This document shows positions 15,501 through 21,091 of a stretch of 21,091 nucleotides of DNA, piece after piece. Each line of letters begins with the position of its first letter. Within the stretch, counting starts at the first letter, position 1. A program made the translations under genes and the position numbers. The notes beneath the pieces are model-generated. The model ran no database searches. It was not told where the DNA came from and saw nothing but the letters and a program-made list of their open reading frames with translations. Source of the stretch: CAYYWW01 sp964475515 (GTDB taxonomy: Archaea > Aenigmatarchaeota > Aenigmatarchaeia > QMZP01); contig CAYYWW010000013.1 in assembly GCA_964475515.1 (NCBI GenBank), positions 1 through 21,091 on the forward strand. Reading direction: 5' to 3'.

Positions 15501-16854
15501 AAACAACTCAAAAAACGTTACACAGATTGGAATTCTATATAATGGGACAGATTTTGTTAGAAACAGCTCTGGGGAGGCAAGCAGTTTTGAAACAATCGTG
15601 CCTGGAGGATTTTGGAGAGTAAAGATAGTGAACATGTTCAACGCGACGTTTGATAATGTTAATTTAACAGACAACGCTACTCTCAATATCACAATTGATG
15701 ATAACATTACAGAAAACAATATTACAGCACCTCCTTCCATAAGGAAATTCATTGAAATAATAGCTTTGGATGTTAATTTCAATTTTTCCTTGGTTCAAGT
15801 AGTGTTCGAATATAATGATTCTGGAGTAAACGAGCAAGAATTAGCTGTCTTATCGTGCCACCAATGGAACATGAACAACCAGACATGTTCAAGTTCTTGG
15901 GAAAGTGTAGAAAATGCACGTGTGAACACAACAAATAACAAAGTATATATTAATTCCACAGTGTTATCTGCATTTTCGATTGCTCAAAATAAGTACTGTG
16001 GCGATGGAATAGTTGATTCAGGAGAAAATTGTGACGGCTCGAATCTAACGGGAAACACTTGTGCATCTTTAGGTTATTCCGGAGGAACTTTATCCTGTAG
16101 CTCTAGCTGTACGTTTGATACAAGTGGTTGTTACACCACAACAGGTGAAGAGAGTAGTGCATCGTCTGCTTCTACTACCACAATAAGTGAAACAACAACC
16201 AAAAAGGAAGCAACTATTGATTATCCAAAAGAAATAACTCTTGTGCGTGGTACAAAGGATTCATTTGACGTGTATGTGAATAACACTGGTGATGTCACTT
16301 TGACCAATGTATCTTTTGTTTATGAAACCAACTGTGAAAAATGTGAAATAAATATTTATCCTAATGGACAGACAGTGTTGCCGGACAGTTCCATTACTTT
16401 CTATATCTCCGTTTCAGTTCCATATTCAGAAGATGTTGGTGATTATTACATACGAATTACGATGAGTTCTGAGGAGGGTCTGAGCTTAGAAAAAACAATA
16501 AATCTTTACATTGTGGAGTGTAAAAAAGGAGAGAAAATCTGTGAGGGTAACACCCTTAAAAAATGTTTAGACGGTAAACACTGGAGCACTTATCAATGTA
16601 AATACATCTGTTTCAAAGGAGAATGTTTAAAACCAGAAATTTTATGTAGAAGAGGTGAAGTAATGTGTAGAAATAACACACTCATGAAATGCAGAAATGA
16701 TCAAAAAGGATGGAAAAAAATAAAAGAATGCCCATATGGGTGCGTGGGTCTGCAGTGCAAAGAACCAGAAATAAAATGGATAATTGGTATAATAACCCTC
16801 TTGATGATTTACGCTCTTGTAGCATCTCTTTTAATAAATGAAATAATAAAATGA
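12506..16854 (+). CDS. Large membrane-anchored S8 (subtilisin-like) protease, interrupted by an assembly gap
   Basis: Two open frames flank a 100-N gap and fit one gene. The upstream part has a signal peptide (1-24), a propeptide-like region and ends at VVAEWD, where Asp227 is the likely catalytic Asp. The His-containing segment is missing in the gap. After it come SHNSWG, AAGN and GTSQAAPVVSG, with the catalytic Ser codon at 13726-13728. A beta-rich domain follows (LKITLVWDDYPAD), then several Ig-like domains rich in N-glycosylation sites, a CGDGIVDSGENCDG-type disulfide module (15997-16131), a Ser/Thr linker, another Ig-like domain, two six-Cys repeats (16519-16626, 16645-16758) and a C-terminal transmembrane helix. 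At least 1415 residues are visible. It is a cell-surface protease. The frame change across the gap is not evidence of a pseudogene. Confidence 0.85.
13188..13287. other. Assembly gap of 100 Ns
   Basis: Exactly 100 Ns interrupt the protease gene. This is the conventional size for a gap of unknown length. The catalytic His region is lost in it. Spacing in related S8 proteases would need roughly 200-300 nt here, so the real gap is probably longer than 100. Confidence 0.97.
15997..16131 (+). other. CGDG-type disulfide module in the protease
   Basis: This 45-residue segment starts with CGDGIVDSGENCDG, continues through NTCASLGYSGGTLSC and ends SGC. It matches the Cys-rich modules (myxo-type disulfide repeat) found in surface proteins of myxobacteria and several archaeal lineages. 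It is followed by a Ser/Thr-rich linker. Confidence 0.7.
16519..16758 (+). repeat. Two tandem six-Cys modules before the membrane anchor
   Basis: Both copies follow C-x6-C-x7-C-x(10-12)-C-x3-C-x4-C, each with an NTL-x-K-C core. They span 16519-16626 and 16645-16758 and lie just outside the C-terminal transmembrane helix. They are diverged copies of one module. Confidence 0.7.
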
Positions 16855-16868
16855 ATATAACACCGTTA

Positions 16869-16880
16869 TTTTTATAAATT
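16869..16880 (+). promoter_or_regulatory. TATA box of the HTH regulator gene
   Basis: TTTTTATAAATT lies 20-31 nt before the ATG at 16900, and no ribosome site precedes the ATG. This is a typical leaderless archaeal promoter. Confidence 0.6.
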
Positions 16881-16899
16881 CATTGGTTATTTATTCATT

Positions 16900-17286
16900 A
16901 TGAAACCTGTTTGTGAAATCATTGCGCAGGAGATTTTACCCGCAGCAAGGTCGTTTTTAGCAAAAAAACTGATAGATGATTACAAACTTTCACAGAGGAG
17001 AGTAGCGAAATTAATGGGCCTGACACAACCCGCTGTTTCTCAATATAAAAGAAACTTACGGGGACATAAAATAGAAATATTCACCTCTGACCCAACACTA
17101 CTTAGCATGATGGAATCATTTGCGAAAAAAATTGCAGAAGGAATGAGTATTGAAGAGCAAACACGAGAGTTCAGAAAAATATGTAAGTTTATGAGTAAAA
17201 ACGGCTATATATGTACTATTCATAAAAGAAATGAACCTTTACTTGAGAACTGCAATATCTGTTTAGCGGAAAAATGTTTTGACTAG
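16900..17286 (+). CDS. HTH transcriptional regulator with six cysteines (COG2522-like)
   Basis: This 128-aa protein has an N-terminal helix-turn-helix (about 28-52: LSQRRVAKLMGLTQPAVSQYKR), typical of the archaeal COG2522 regulator family. Six cysteines are present: Cys5 before the HTH, then Cys95, Cys105, Cys118, Cys121 and Cys126. The last three form CNICLAEKC at the C-terminus. This pattern suggests an Fe-S cluster or zinc site coupled to DNA binding, so redox or metal sensing is a reasonable inference. It is transcribed from its own leaderless promoter. Its stop codon abuts the stop of the convergent zinc-ribbon gene with no base between. Family and HTH are well supported; the ligand is not known. 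Confidence 0.8.
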   Translation: MKPVCEIIAQEILPAARSFLAKKLIDDYKLSQRRVAKLMGLTQPAVSQYKRNLRGHKIEIFTSDPTLLSMMESFAKKIAEGMSIEEQTREFRKICKFMSKNGYICTIHKRNEPLLENCNICLAEKCFD

Positions 17287-17943
17287 TTACCCAAACTCTA
17301 AAAATAATTTGCCTTTTTCAAACCTCTGATCAATCAATCTTGATTGGTGGGGCTTTGTTATTATCTTGAAAAAAGCTTTTTCACCTGCTGTTGCTTTAAC
17401 CTCAACAGAGTTTTCGAGTTCTGTTACTTCTATATCTTTCATGTCTTCAACGCCAGGGATATCCATTTCAACTATAACCCTATCGTTAACTCTTCTAATC
17501 TCAGTTTTTGGCTCTTCAGTAACCTTAGGTATTTTTTTAGGTTTTTCCATACGTCTTGGTGTGCGACTTAAGAGAGTGTGCTCTGTCGTCCTTTGAGGAG
17601 CTTCACTTAATTCCTCAACTCCACTTTTTATACCGAGTTGCCTCTCAATTTGTTTCTTTATTCTCTTTTCATCAACATCACCAAACGTTCTTACCGATAC
17701 CTTTGGTTTTCCATTTCCTGAAGTAGTTATTTTTATCGAAAAACCGGAAGTTTTTCTGTTTTTAAAAACTGGAGACAGATCAAAAGCCTCAAAATCACGT
17801 TCAAATAATTTATTCATCTCTTCAAATTCTTTTCTAAATCTTGTGAATATATTTTCGAAGAAATCACCATTTCTTTTAGCCCCGCATCTAGGGCAGTAAC
17901 TCCACTCATCATCCATAGGATATCCGCATCTAGGACATCTCAT
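17287..17943 (-). CDS. Zinc-ribbon protein with C-terminal Hsp20-like domain
   Basis: This 218-aa protein begins with a zinc ribbon (Cys3, Cys6, Cys17, Cys20: CPRCG and CPRCG). A helical, charged stretch (28-60) and a Lys/Pro-rich linker (110-148) follow. The C-terminal domain (about 146-218) reads like an alpha-crystallin/Hsp20 beta-sandwich (RVIVEMDIPGVEDMKDIEVTELENSVEVKA), though without the usual I-x-I tail. This architecture is recurrent in archaea with unknown role; a chaperone that recognises a zinc-dependent partner is possible. An AT-rich TATA-like box (17961-17973) lies 18-30 nt before the ATG. It converges with the HTH gene with zero spacing. Confidence 0.78.
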   Translation of the reverse strand: MRCPRCGYPMDDEWSYCPRCGAKRNGDFFENIFTRFRKEFEEMNKLFERDFEAFDLSPVFKNRKTSGFSIKITTSGNGKPKVSVRTFGDVDEKRIKKQIERQLGIKSGVEELSEAPQRTTEHTLLSRTPRRMEKPKKIPKVTEEPKTEIRRVNDRVIVEMDIPGVEDMKDIEVTELENSVEVKATAGEKAFFKIITKPHQSRLIDQRFEKGKLFLEFG

Positions 17944-17960
17944 GGTTAATCATATTGTTG

Positions 17961-17973
17961 TTTTATTTTAAAA
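17961..17973 (-). promoter_or_regulatory. TATA-like box of the zinc-ribbon/Hsp20 gene
   Basis: The minus strand reads TTTTAAAATAAAA, 18-30 nt upstream of the ATG, compatible with a leaderless or very short leader transcript. Confidence 0.45.
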
Positions 17974-18028
17974 GCTTAACGTTATTTTCGCTTGATATTA
18001 TTTAAGTATAGAATAAATTAAGAAAAAT

Positions 18029-18463
18029 ATGGAAAAAATAATACTAATTGTTTTAATTTTGGCAATTACGGCTTTCTCATTTTTATTTTTAACATCTAAA
18101 ACCACACACTACGCGGAAATAATTGATATGAGTAATAAAACAAATTATTTTAAGAGAGGAGTGTACTACTTTTATAATTTTTCTACAAATTATAAAGATT
18201 ACTCAAACCCATTCGATGTAAACTCACTTTTTTCTAAACTCATTTCTAACAAAATACCTTTGATTGAAGCATGGTATAAGCCCTACGCTTCTTCATGTTG
18301 CCCGCCAAACAGTAATTTTTGCATGCAGGCTCTGGTGCAACCTGCACTAATAGTGCGGCTTTCATATGATGATAAAAAGATAGAAAAATTCAATTTCGTG
18401 AAAACTGAAAGTCCTAACATGGGTTGGTGCGCTTACTATGTCTCACATTACATTTTTAAGTAG
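18029..18463 (+). CDS. Signal-anchored protein of unknown function
   Basis: I do not recognise this 144-aa protein. Residues 4-23 form a hydrophobic helix (IILIVLILAITAFSFLFLT) that would act as a signal anchor, placing the rest outside the cell. The outer part is rich in Tyr, Asn and Phe. It has a small Cys cluster (SSCCPPNSNFC) and a further Cys near the C-terminus (GWCAYYV), so disulfides are likely. No catalytic motif is seen. A TATA-like TTTAAGTATA lies 19-28 nt before the ATG. Its 3' end overlaps the convergent gene by eight nt. Confidence 0.65.
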   Translation: MEKIILIVLILAITAFSFLFLTSKTTHYAEIIDMSNKTNYFKRGVYYFYNFSTNYKDYSNPFDVNSLFSKLISNKIPLIEAWYKPYASSCCPPNSNFCMQALVQPALIVRLSYDDKKIEKFNFVKTESPNMGWCAYYVSHYIFK

Positions 18464-18878
18464 AAACAAGCATACCACCAGCACTAGCTGCAAATCTGTG
18501 AAGTATTTCTGCTATTGCATTGAGTATCCCCTGCGCTTCGCCCATATCCATTTCTATTTTTTCCGGCTCTAAAATCTCTACAGCGGAAGGTCCATAGTTC
18601 ATTACAATATGAATAATTCTTTCAAAGTTTTTTGATAAACACTCCAGCTCTACAACATATGAGTAACCTTCTTCGATATTTGGTAGAGGATTTTGCACTT
18701 TATGCACTTTTCCAAACTCTTTTTTGTAGACAATAAAATTCTTTTCCCTCTCCATTTTTTCTATATGTTTTTCGAGAGCACTTTTCACAGCATCCTCTGA
18801 AATAGCTAATGCCTCTACCATCATCCATACCCTTATCCAACCCTCTTTAATTTTTTTCTGCAGTTCTTCTGGTGACAT
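18456..18878 (-). CDS. Soluble protein of unknown function
   Basis: I do not recognise this 140-aa protein. It begins with an amphipathic helical region (LQKKIKEGWIRVWMMVEALAISEDAVKSALEKHIEKMERE). A predicted beta-rich centre with VVELECLSKNFERIIHIVMNYGPSAVEILEPEKIEM follows, and then a C-terminal helix ending in small residues (ILHRFAASAGGMLVST). The YGPSAVEILEPEKI segment resembles a ligand- or partner-binding strand found in regulatory domains, but I cannot name the family. A clear TATA box (18898-18909) at -20 to -31 fixes the ATG at 18878. Its last eight nt overlap the end of the convergent signal-anchored gene. Confidence 0.68.
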   Translation of the reverse strand: MSPEELQKKIKEGWIRVWMMVEALAISEDAVKSALEKHIEKMEREKNFIVYKKEFGKVHKVQNPLPNIEEGYSYVVELECLSKNFERIIHIVMNYGPSAVEILEPEKIEMDMGEAQGILNAIAEILHRFAASAGGMLVST

Positions 18879-18897
18879 AATATAACCTTTGTTCTGT

Positions 18898-18909
18898 AAT
18901 TATAAAAAT
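18898..18909 (-). promoter_or_regulatory. TATA box of the 140-aa protein gene
   Basis: The minus strand reads ATTTTTATAATT, 20-31 nt upstream of the ATG at 18878. It lies back to back with the cupin promoter in a 73-bp divergent spacer. Confidence 0.6.
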
Positions 18910-18922
18910 CATACTGCCAACT

Positions 18923-18930
18923 AATATAAA
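18923..18930 (+). promoter_or_regulatory. TATA box of the cupin gene
   Basis: AATATAAA lies 22-29 nt before the ATG at 18952, fitting a leaderless start. Confidence 0.55.
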
Positions 18931-18951
18931 CATTCAATCAATTTAATTATT

Positions 18952-19296
18952 ATGCTAATCAAAAAGGAACAAAGAGTAGAAAAGCAAATTGCAAAAAATA
19001 GTTTTGTTTGGGAGTATCTATTCCATAATAAAAATTTAGGAATTGCTCTGGCCAAGATAAATGGAAGGTTTCCTGACTCTGGAAAGACGACTAACAAAGT
19101 TTGTCAAGAAGTTTATTATGTTATAAGCGGGTCAGGAAAAATTTTCATTGAAGATAAAGAATTTGAACTGAATGAAGGTGATGCTTTCCTCATAGATTCT
19201 GGAAAGAAATATTATGTTATTGGTAAAGATTTGGTTATAGTATGCGCAACATCTCCAGAGTGGTTTCCTGAACAACAACAGATAGTGAAAGATTAG
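18952..19296 (+). CDS. Cupin-domain protein with degenerate metal site
   Basis: This 114-aa protein is a single cupin barrel. Motif 1 reads KVCQEVYYVISGSGKIFI, keeping the Glu but replacing the usual His pair with Asn/Cys-type residues. Motif 2 reads LNEGDAFLIDSGKKYYVI, where the usual Pro and His are replaced. The fold is clear; ordinary metal binding is therefore doubtful, and a sugar- or small-molecule-binding or isomerase-like role is possible. The C-terminus carries SPEWFPEQQ, seen in other small cupins. It stands alone on the plus strand with its own promoter, so there is no operon clue. Confidence 0.78.
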   Translation: MLIKKEQRVEKQIAKNSFVWEYLFHNKNLGIALAKINGRFPDSGKTTNKVCQEVYYVISGSGKIFIEDKEFELNEGDAFLIDSGKKYYVIGKDLVIVCATSPEWFPEQQQIVKD

Positions 19297-19353
19297 CAGT
19301 TGAATTATGAATTAATGTTTTCGTATTATTGAAACTTACGCTTCACAAAGATT

Positions 19354-19872
19354 TTATCTTCTTTTAAGTTGCACTTCTTTTCCAATAGTTCTGAATTTCT
19401 CTCCTGAATCGTGCAGCAGGGGTCTGATATTATCTAAATTACCCACACTTTCCGCTGCTACAACTTCGCCTACAACTATTATGTGATCAGAGCCTTCTGG
19501 CTCAAAGAACTGTTTCAATTTACATTCCAAAACAGCCCGGGATTGTTTCACTCTCGGAGGTTTCACTATTTTTGACGGTATTGGATTCAAACCAACGCTT
19601 TCCAGATTGTGTGTTTTTTCACAATCAACAGCTTCTTGGGCAAAATCTTCAGAAACAATGTTTACAACAAACTCACCTGTTTCTGCAATATTTTTATAGG
19701 TGTTTTTATGTTTTCCGCCTATCATCAAACAAATCATGGGCGGCTGAAAACTAACAGGTATTATCCAACTGTAAGGAGCTGCGTTAACTTTACCATTTTT
19801 ATCGATCGTTGTAATTAAGGCTGTAACTCTTGGTGAAATCAACCTGACAGCACGAGATAAATCAACTTCCAT
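19354..19872 (-). CDS. Flavin-reductase-like FMN-binding protein (DIM6/NTAB type)
   Basis: This 172-aa protein has the flavin-reductase split-barrel pattern: PRVTALITTIDKNGKVNAAPYS, then PPMICLMIGGKHKNTYKNI and TGEFVVNIVSE, which contact FMN. C-terminal strands include HIIVVGEVVAAE. Related proteins reduce or bind FMN and hand electrons to partner enzymes. I prefer ATG 19872 to the in-frame ATG 19917: the homologous region begins there, and a TATA element (19891-19900) sits 19-28 nt upstream, matching other leaderless genes here. With the upstream start the protein would have 187 residues and begin 11 nt after the amrS stop, so joint transcription remains possible. The substrate is unknown. 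Confidence 0.8.
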   Translation of the reverse strand: MEVDLSRAVRLISPRVTALITTIDKNGKVNAAPYSWIIPVSFQPPMICLMIGGKHKNTYKNIAETGEFVVNIVSEDFAQEAVDCEKTHNLESVGLNPIPSKIVKPPRVKQSRAVLECKLKQFFEPEGSDHIIVVGEVVAAESVGNLDNIRPLLHDSGEKFRTIGKEVQLKRR

Positions 19873-19890
19873 AAATGATGTATGTTCTGA

Positions 19891-19900
19891 TAAAATAAAT
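19891..19900 (-). promoter_or_regulatory. TATA box deciding the flavin-reductase start
   Basis: The minus strand reads ATTTATTTTA, 19-28 nt before ATG 19872. It would be inside the coding region if the longer start at 19917 were used. Confidence 0.45.
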
Positions 19901-19928
19901 ATTTCACATCTTCCCATGAAAACGACAA

Positions 19929-20939
19929 TCAGAATTTACGAACCCACCTTTCACCTTTAATTGGAATTGTTTCACCACATTTTGGACATTTTTTATTGAA
20001 TGAAATAATTTCAAAACCCACTCTTTTTATTACTAAGGACCCACATTTAGGACAAAATGTTGATTCTCTGTCATGACCCAATACATTCCCAACATATACG
20101 TATTTCATTCCCTTATTTTTTGCTATTTCAAACGCTTTTTCTAATGTTTCAAGTGGTGTGGGAGGAACATCCGTTAATTTGTAATGAGGAAAAAACCTTG
20201 AGAAATGAAGAGGGGTGGAATTACCCAAGTTCTCTTTAACCCAACTCACAATCCTTTCTATCTGTTCTTTTTTGTCATTGTACCCGGGTATCAATAAAGT
20301 TGTTACTTCTATCCAAATACCGTGCTTTTTGTATTCAAGCAACGCTTTTTTTATAGGGGTTTCATCTGCAACGTAACATAATGTATTGTAAAATTTCTTA
20401 TCTCCCTTTAAATCAACGTTTATCGCATCCAGATATTTAGCCATTTTTCTTATCGGCTCTATCTCTGTGTAGCCGTTTGATACCCAAATATTGTATAAAC
20501 CAGCTTTTTTGGCAAGTTTCATCGTGTCCAGCGCAAATTCATAAAAAATTGTTGGCTCAACATATGTGTATGCAATACCCTCTGCATTATAGTTTTTCGC
20601 TGCTTCAACAACCTCTTCGGGCTCTACATTTTCACCAAATATTTCCTTGGACATTGATATTTCCCAGTTCTGGCAGAACTTACATTTCAGATTACAACCA
20701 ACAGTTGCTATGGAGAGTGATCTACTTCCCGGTGCAAAATGAAAAAGCGGTTTCTTTTCAATAGGGTCTATATTCATTGAGCACAGCCTTCCATAAACAA
20801 GAGAGTAAAGTTTGCCTTTTTCATTTTTTCTCACACCACAAAATCCCCTTTGACCATCAGATAATGTACAATGCCTTGGACATAAGTTACATCGAACTTT
20901 CCCTCCTTCTAGCTTTTCATAAAACAATGCTTCTTTCAT
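19929..20939 (-). CDS. amrS: AmmeMemoRadiSam-system radical SAM enzyme
   Basis: This 336-aa radical SAM protein matches the AmrS family. The SAM cluster motif is CNLKCKFC (Cys82, Cys86, Cys89). The N-terminal CNLCPRHC (Cys17, Cys20, Cys24) and Cys34 are hallmarks of this family, as is the PIEKKPLFHF stretch (59-68). The core shows YTYVEPTIFYEFALDT and IWVSNGY. A C-terminal zinc ribbon has Cys296, Cys299, Cys318 and Cys321. AmrS is usually encoded with AMMECR1- and Memo-type proteins, and its reaction is not established; neither partner is in this window. The TTTATTA element (20960-20966) lies about 25 nt before the ATG, again leaderless. The flavin-reductase-like gene follows on the same strand and could supply electrons, which is inference. 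Confidence 0.88.
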   Translation of the reverse strand: MKEALFYEKLEGGKVRCNLCPRHCTLSDGQRGFCGVRKNEKGKLYSLVYGRLCSMNIDPIEKKPLFHFAPGSRSLSIATVGCNLKCKFCQNWEISMSKEIFGENVEPEEVVEAAKNYNAEGIAYTYVEPTIFYEFALDTMKLAKKAGLYNIWVSNGYTEIEPIRKMAKYLDAINVDLKGDKKFYNTLCYVADETPIKKALLEYKKHGIWIEVTTLLIPGYNDKKEQIERIVSWVKENLGNSTPLHFSRFFPHYKLTDVPPTPLETLEKAFEIAKNKGMKYVYVGNVLGHDRESTFCPKCGSLVIKRVGFEIISFNKKCPKCGETIPIKGERWVRKF

Positions 20940-20940
20940 A

Positions 20941-20953
20941 TTTTAAAAATAAA
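20941..20953 (+). promoter_or_regulatory. TATA box of tRNA-Thr
   Basis: TTTTAAAAATAAA lies 23-35 nt before the tRNA 5' end. It directly abuts the amrS start codon. Confidence 0.5.
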
Positions 20954-20959
20954 TCCATG

Positions 20960-20966
20960 TAATAAA
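20960..20966 (-). promoter_or_regulatory. TATA box of amrS
   Basis: The minus strand reads TTTATTA, 21-27 nt before the amrS ATG. It lies within ten bases of the tRNA-Thr 5' end, so the two divergent promoters interlock. Confidence 0.45.
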
Positions 20967-20994
20967 TTATTGAATGCCTCGGTAGCTCAGTGGT

Positions 20995-21022
20995 ACCCCC
21001 ACATAAGTGAGGTGGGCAATAA
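20995..21022 (+). other. tRNA-Thr intron 1 (D loop, position 20/21)
   Basis: This 28-nt intron contains CCCAC/GTGGG (20998-21002 with 21012-21016). The D stem, a bulge AAA (21021-21023), a four-position helix AGTG/CAAT with one G-A mismatch, and a bulge GTA (20993-20995) form a bulge-helix-bulge-like structure that places both cuts after the second bulge base. A one-base shift gives the same product. Confidence 0.65.
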
Positions 21023-21032
21023 AGAGCGGCTG

Positions 21033-21047
21033 ACCGTTCAGGTCGAA
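21033..21047 (+). other. tRNA-Thr intron 2 (anticodon stem, position 30/31)
   Basis: This 15-nt intron is unusually short. The helix CGGC (21027-21030) with GTCG (21042-21045) is flanked by bulges TGA (21031-21033) and AAC (21046-21048). Beyond the second bulge, GAG (21024-21026) pairs with CTC (21049-21051). Cuts after the second bulge base give the anticodon stem GCTGC/GCAGC exactly. Confidence 0.7.
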
Positions 21048-21091
21048 CCTCGTAAGCAGCAAGTCGAGGGTTCAAATCCCTCCCGGGGCTT

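Larger units (their letters stand above)
20976..21090 (+). tRNA. tRNA-Thr(CGT) with two introns
   Basis: The acceptor stem GCCTCGG (20976-20982) pairs with CCGGGGC (21083-21089), with discriminator U21090, as in archaeal tRNA-Thr. The D stem is GCTC (20985-20988) with GAGC (21024-21027). The T stem is GAGGG (21066-21070) with CCCTC (21078-21082) around TTCAAAT. The anticodon loop CTCGTAA (21049-21055) gives CGT (threonine). Removing 20995-21022 and 21033-21047 leaves a 72-nt tRNA with a seven-base D loop and anticodon stem GCTGC/GCAGC. The middle exon is only ten nt. Confidence 0.85.

Noticed and set aside
12506..16854. Protease as two genes or a frameshifted pseudogene
   Set aside because: The frame change lies across a conventional 100-N gap of unknown true length, and the two halves carry complementary parts of one S8 domain.
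19354..19917. Longer 187-aa start for the flavin-reductase-like gene
   Set aside because: The extra 15 residues lie over a TATA element and precede the conserved domain; kept only as an alternative.
20976..21090. tRNA-Thr as a degenerate tRNA pseudogene
   Set aside because: All four arms, the U discriminator and a Thr anticodon loop are intact once two introns that fit the splicing geometry are removed.
1..21091. CRISPR array, transposon or prophage
   Set aside because: No regularly spaced repeats, terminal repeats, transposase, integrase or phage structural gene was seen on either strand.

Overview
The window is archaeal. It carries a DnaG-type archaeal primase, a geranylgeranyl reductase for ether lipids paired with its ferredoxin, a two-subunit 2-oxoacid:ferredoxin oxidoreductase, an AmmeMemoRadiSam-type radical SAM enzyme, TATA-box promoters about 26 nt upstream of leaderless start codons, and two tRNA genes whose introns fit archaeal bulge-helix-bulge geometry. 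The DNA is clearly AT-rich. A run of exactly 100 Ns (13188-13287) shows this is a scaffolded draft or metagenome assembly. I cannot fix the lineage; an uncultivated euryarchaeal or DPANN-like archaeon would fit.

Layout. 1-4236 (+): korA (gamma-alpha fusion), korB, then a 2[4Fe-4S] ferredoxin and a geranylgeranyl reductase, so low-potential electron production sits beside an electron-consuming lipid saturase. 4276-5133 (+): a PHP-family phosphoesterase with a C-terminal membrane segment. 5203-5320 (+): tRNA-Pro(CGG) with a 43-nt T-loop intron. 5397-5630 (+): a small membrane protein. 5676-8068 (-): a compact run of a four-CBS protein, a small Toprim protein and dnaG, the last two overlapping by 80 nt. 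8138-8413 (-): a small unknown protein. 8547-10176 (-): a histone-deacetylase-family enzyme overlapping an exported staphylococcal-type nuclease with a lamin-tail domain. 10201-12018 (-): a 469-aa unknown helical protein and a 119-aa protein that looks like a single TBP repeat.

12090-16854 (+): a Cys-rich lipoprotein overlapping (ATGA) a very large membrane-anchored S8 protease that is interrupted by the assembly gap. 16900-17943: an HTH regulator with six cysteines converging, with zero spacing, on a zinc-ribbon/Hsp20 protein. 18029-19296: an unknown signal-anchored protein, a conserved-looking cytosolic protein and a cupin. 19354-20939 (-): a flavin-reductase-like protein and AmrS. 20976-21090 (+): tRNA-Thr(CGT) with two introns, divergent from amrS across 36 bp.

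There is no CRISPR array, transposase, integrase or phage gene. The strongest unusual signals are the tRNA introns (three introns at three non-canonical positions in two tRNA genes), the stand-alone TBP-like half-protein, the HDAC/nuclease overlap, and the lipoprotein/protease surface module. No stretch longer than 300 bases lacks a gene.
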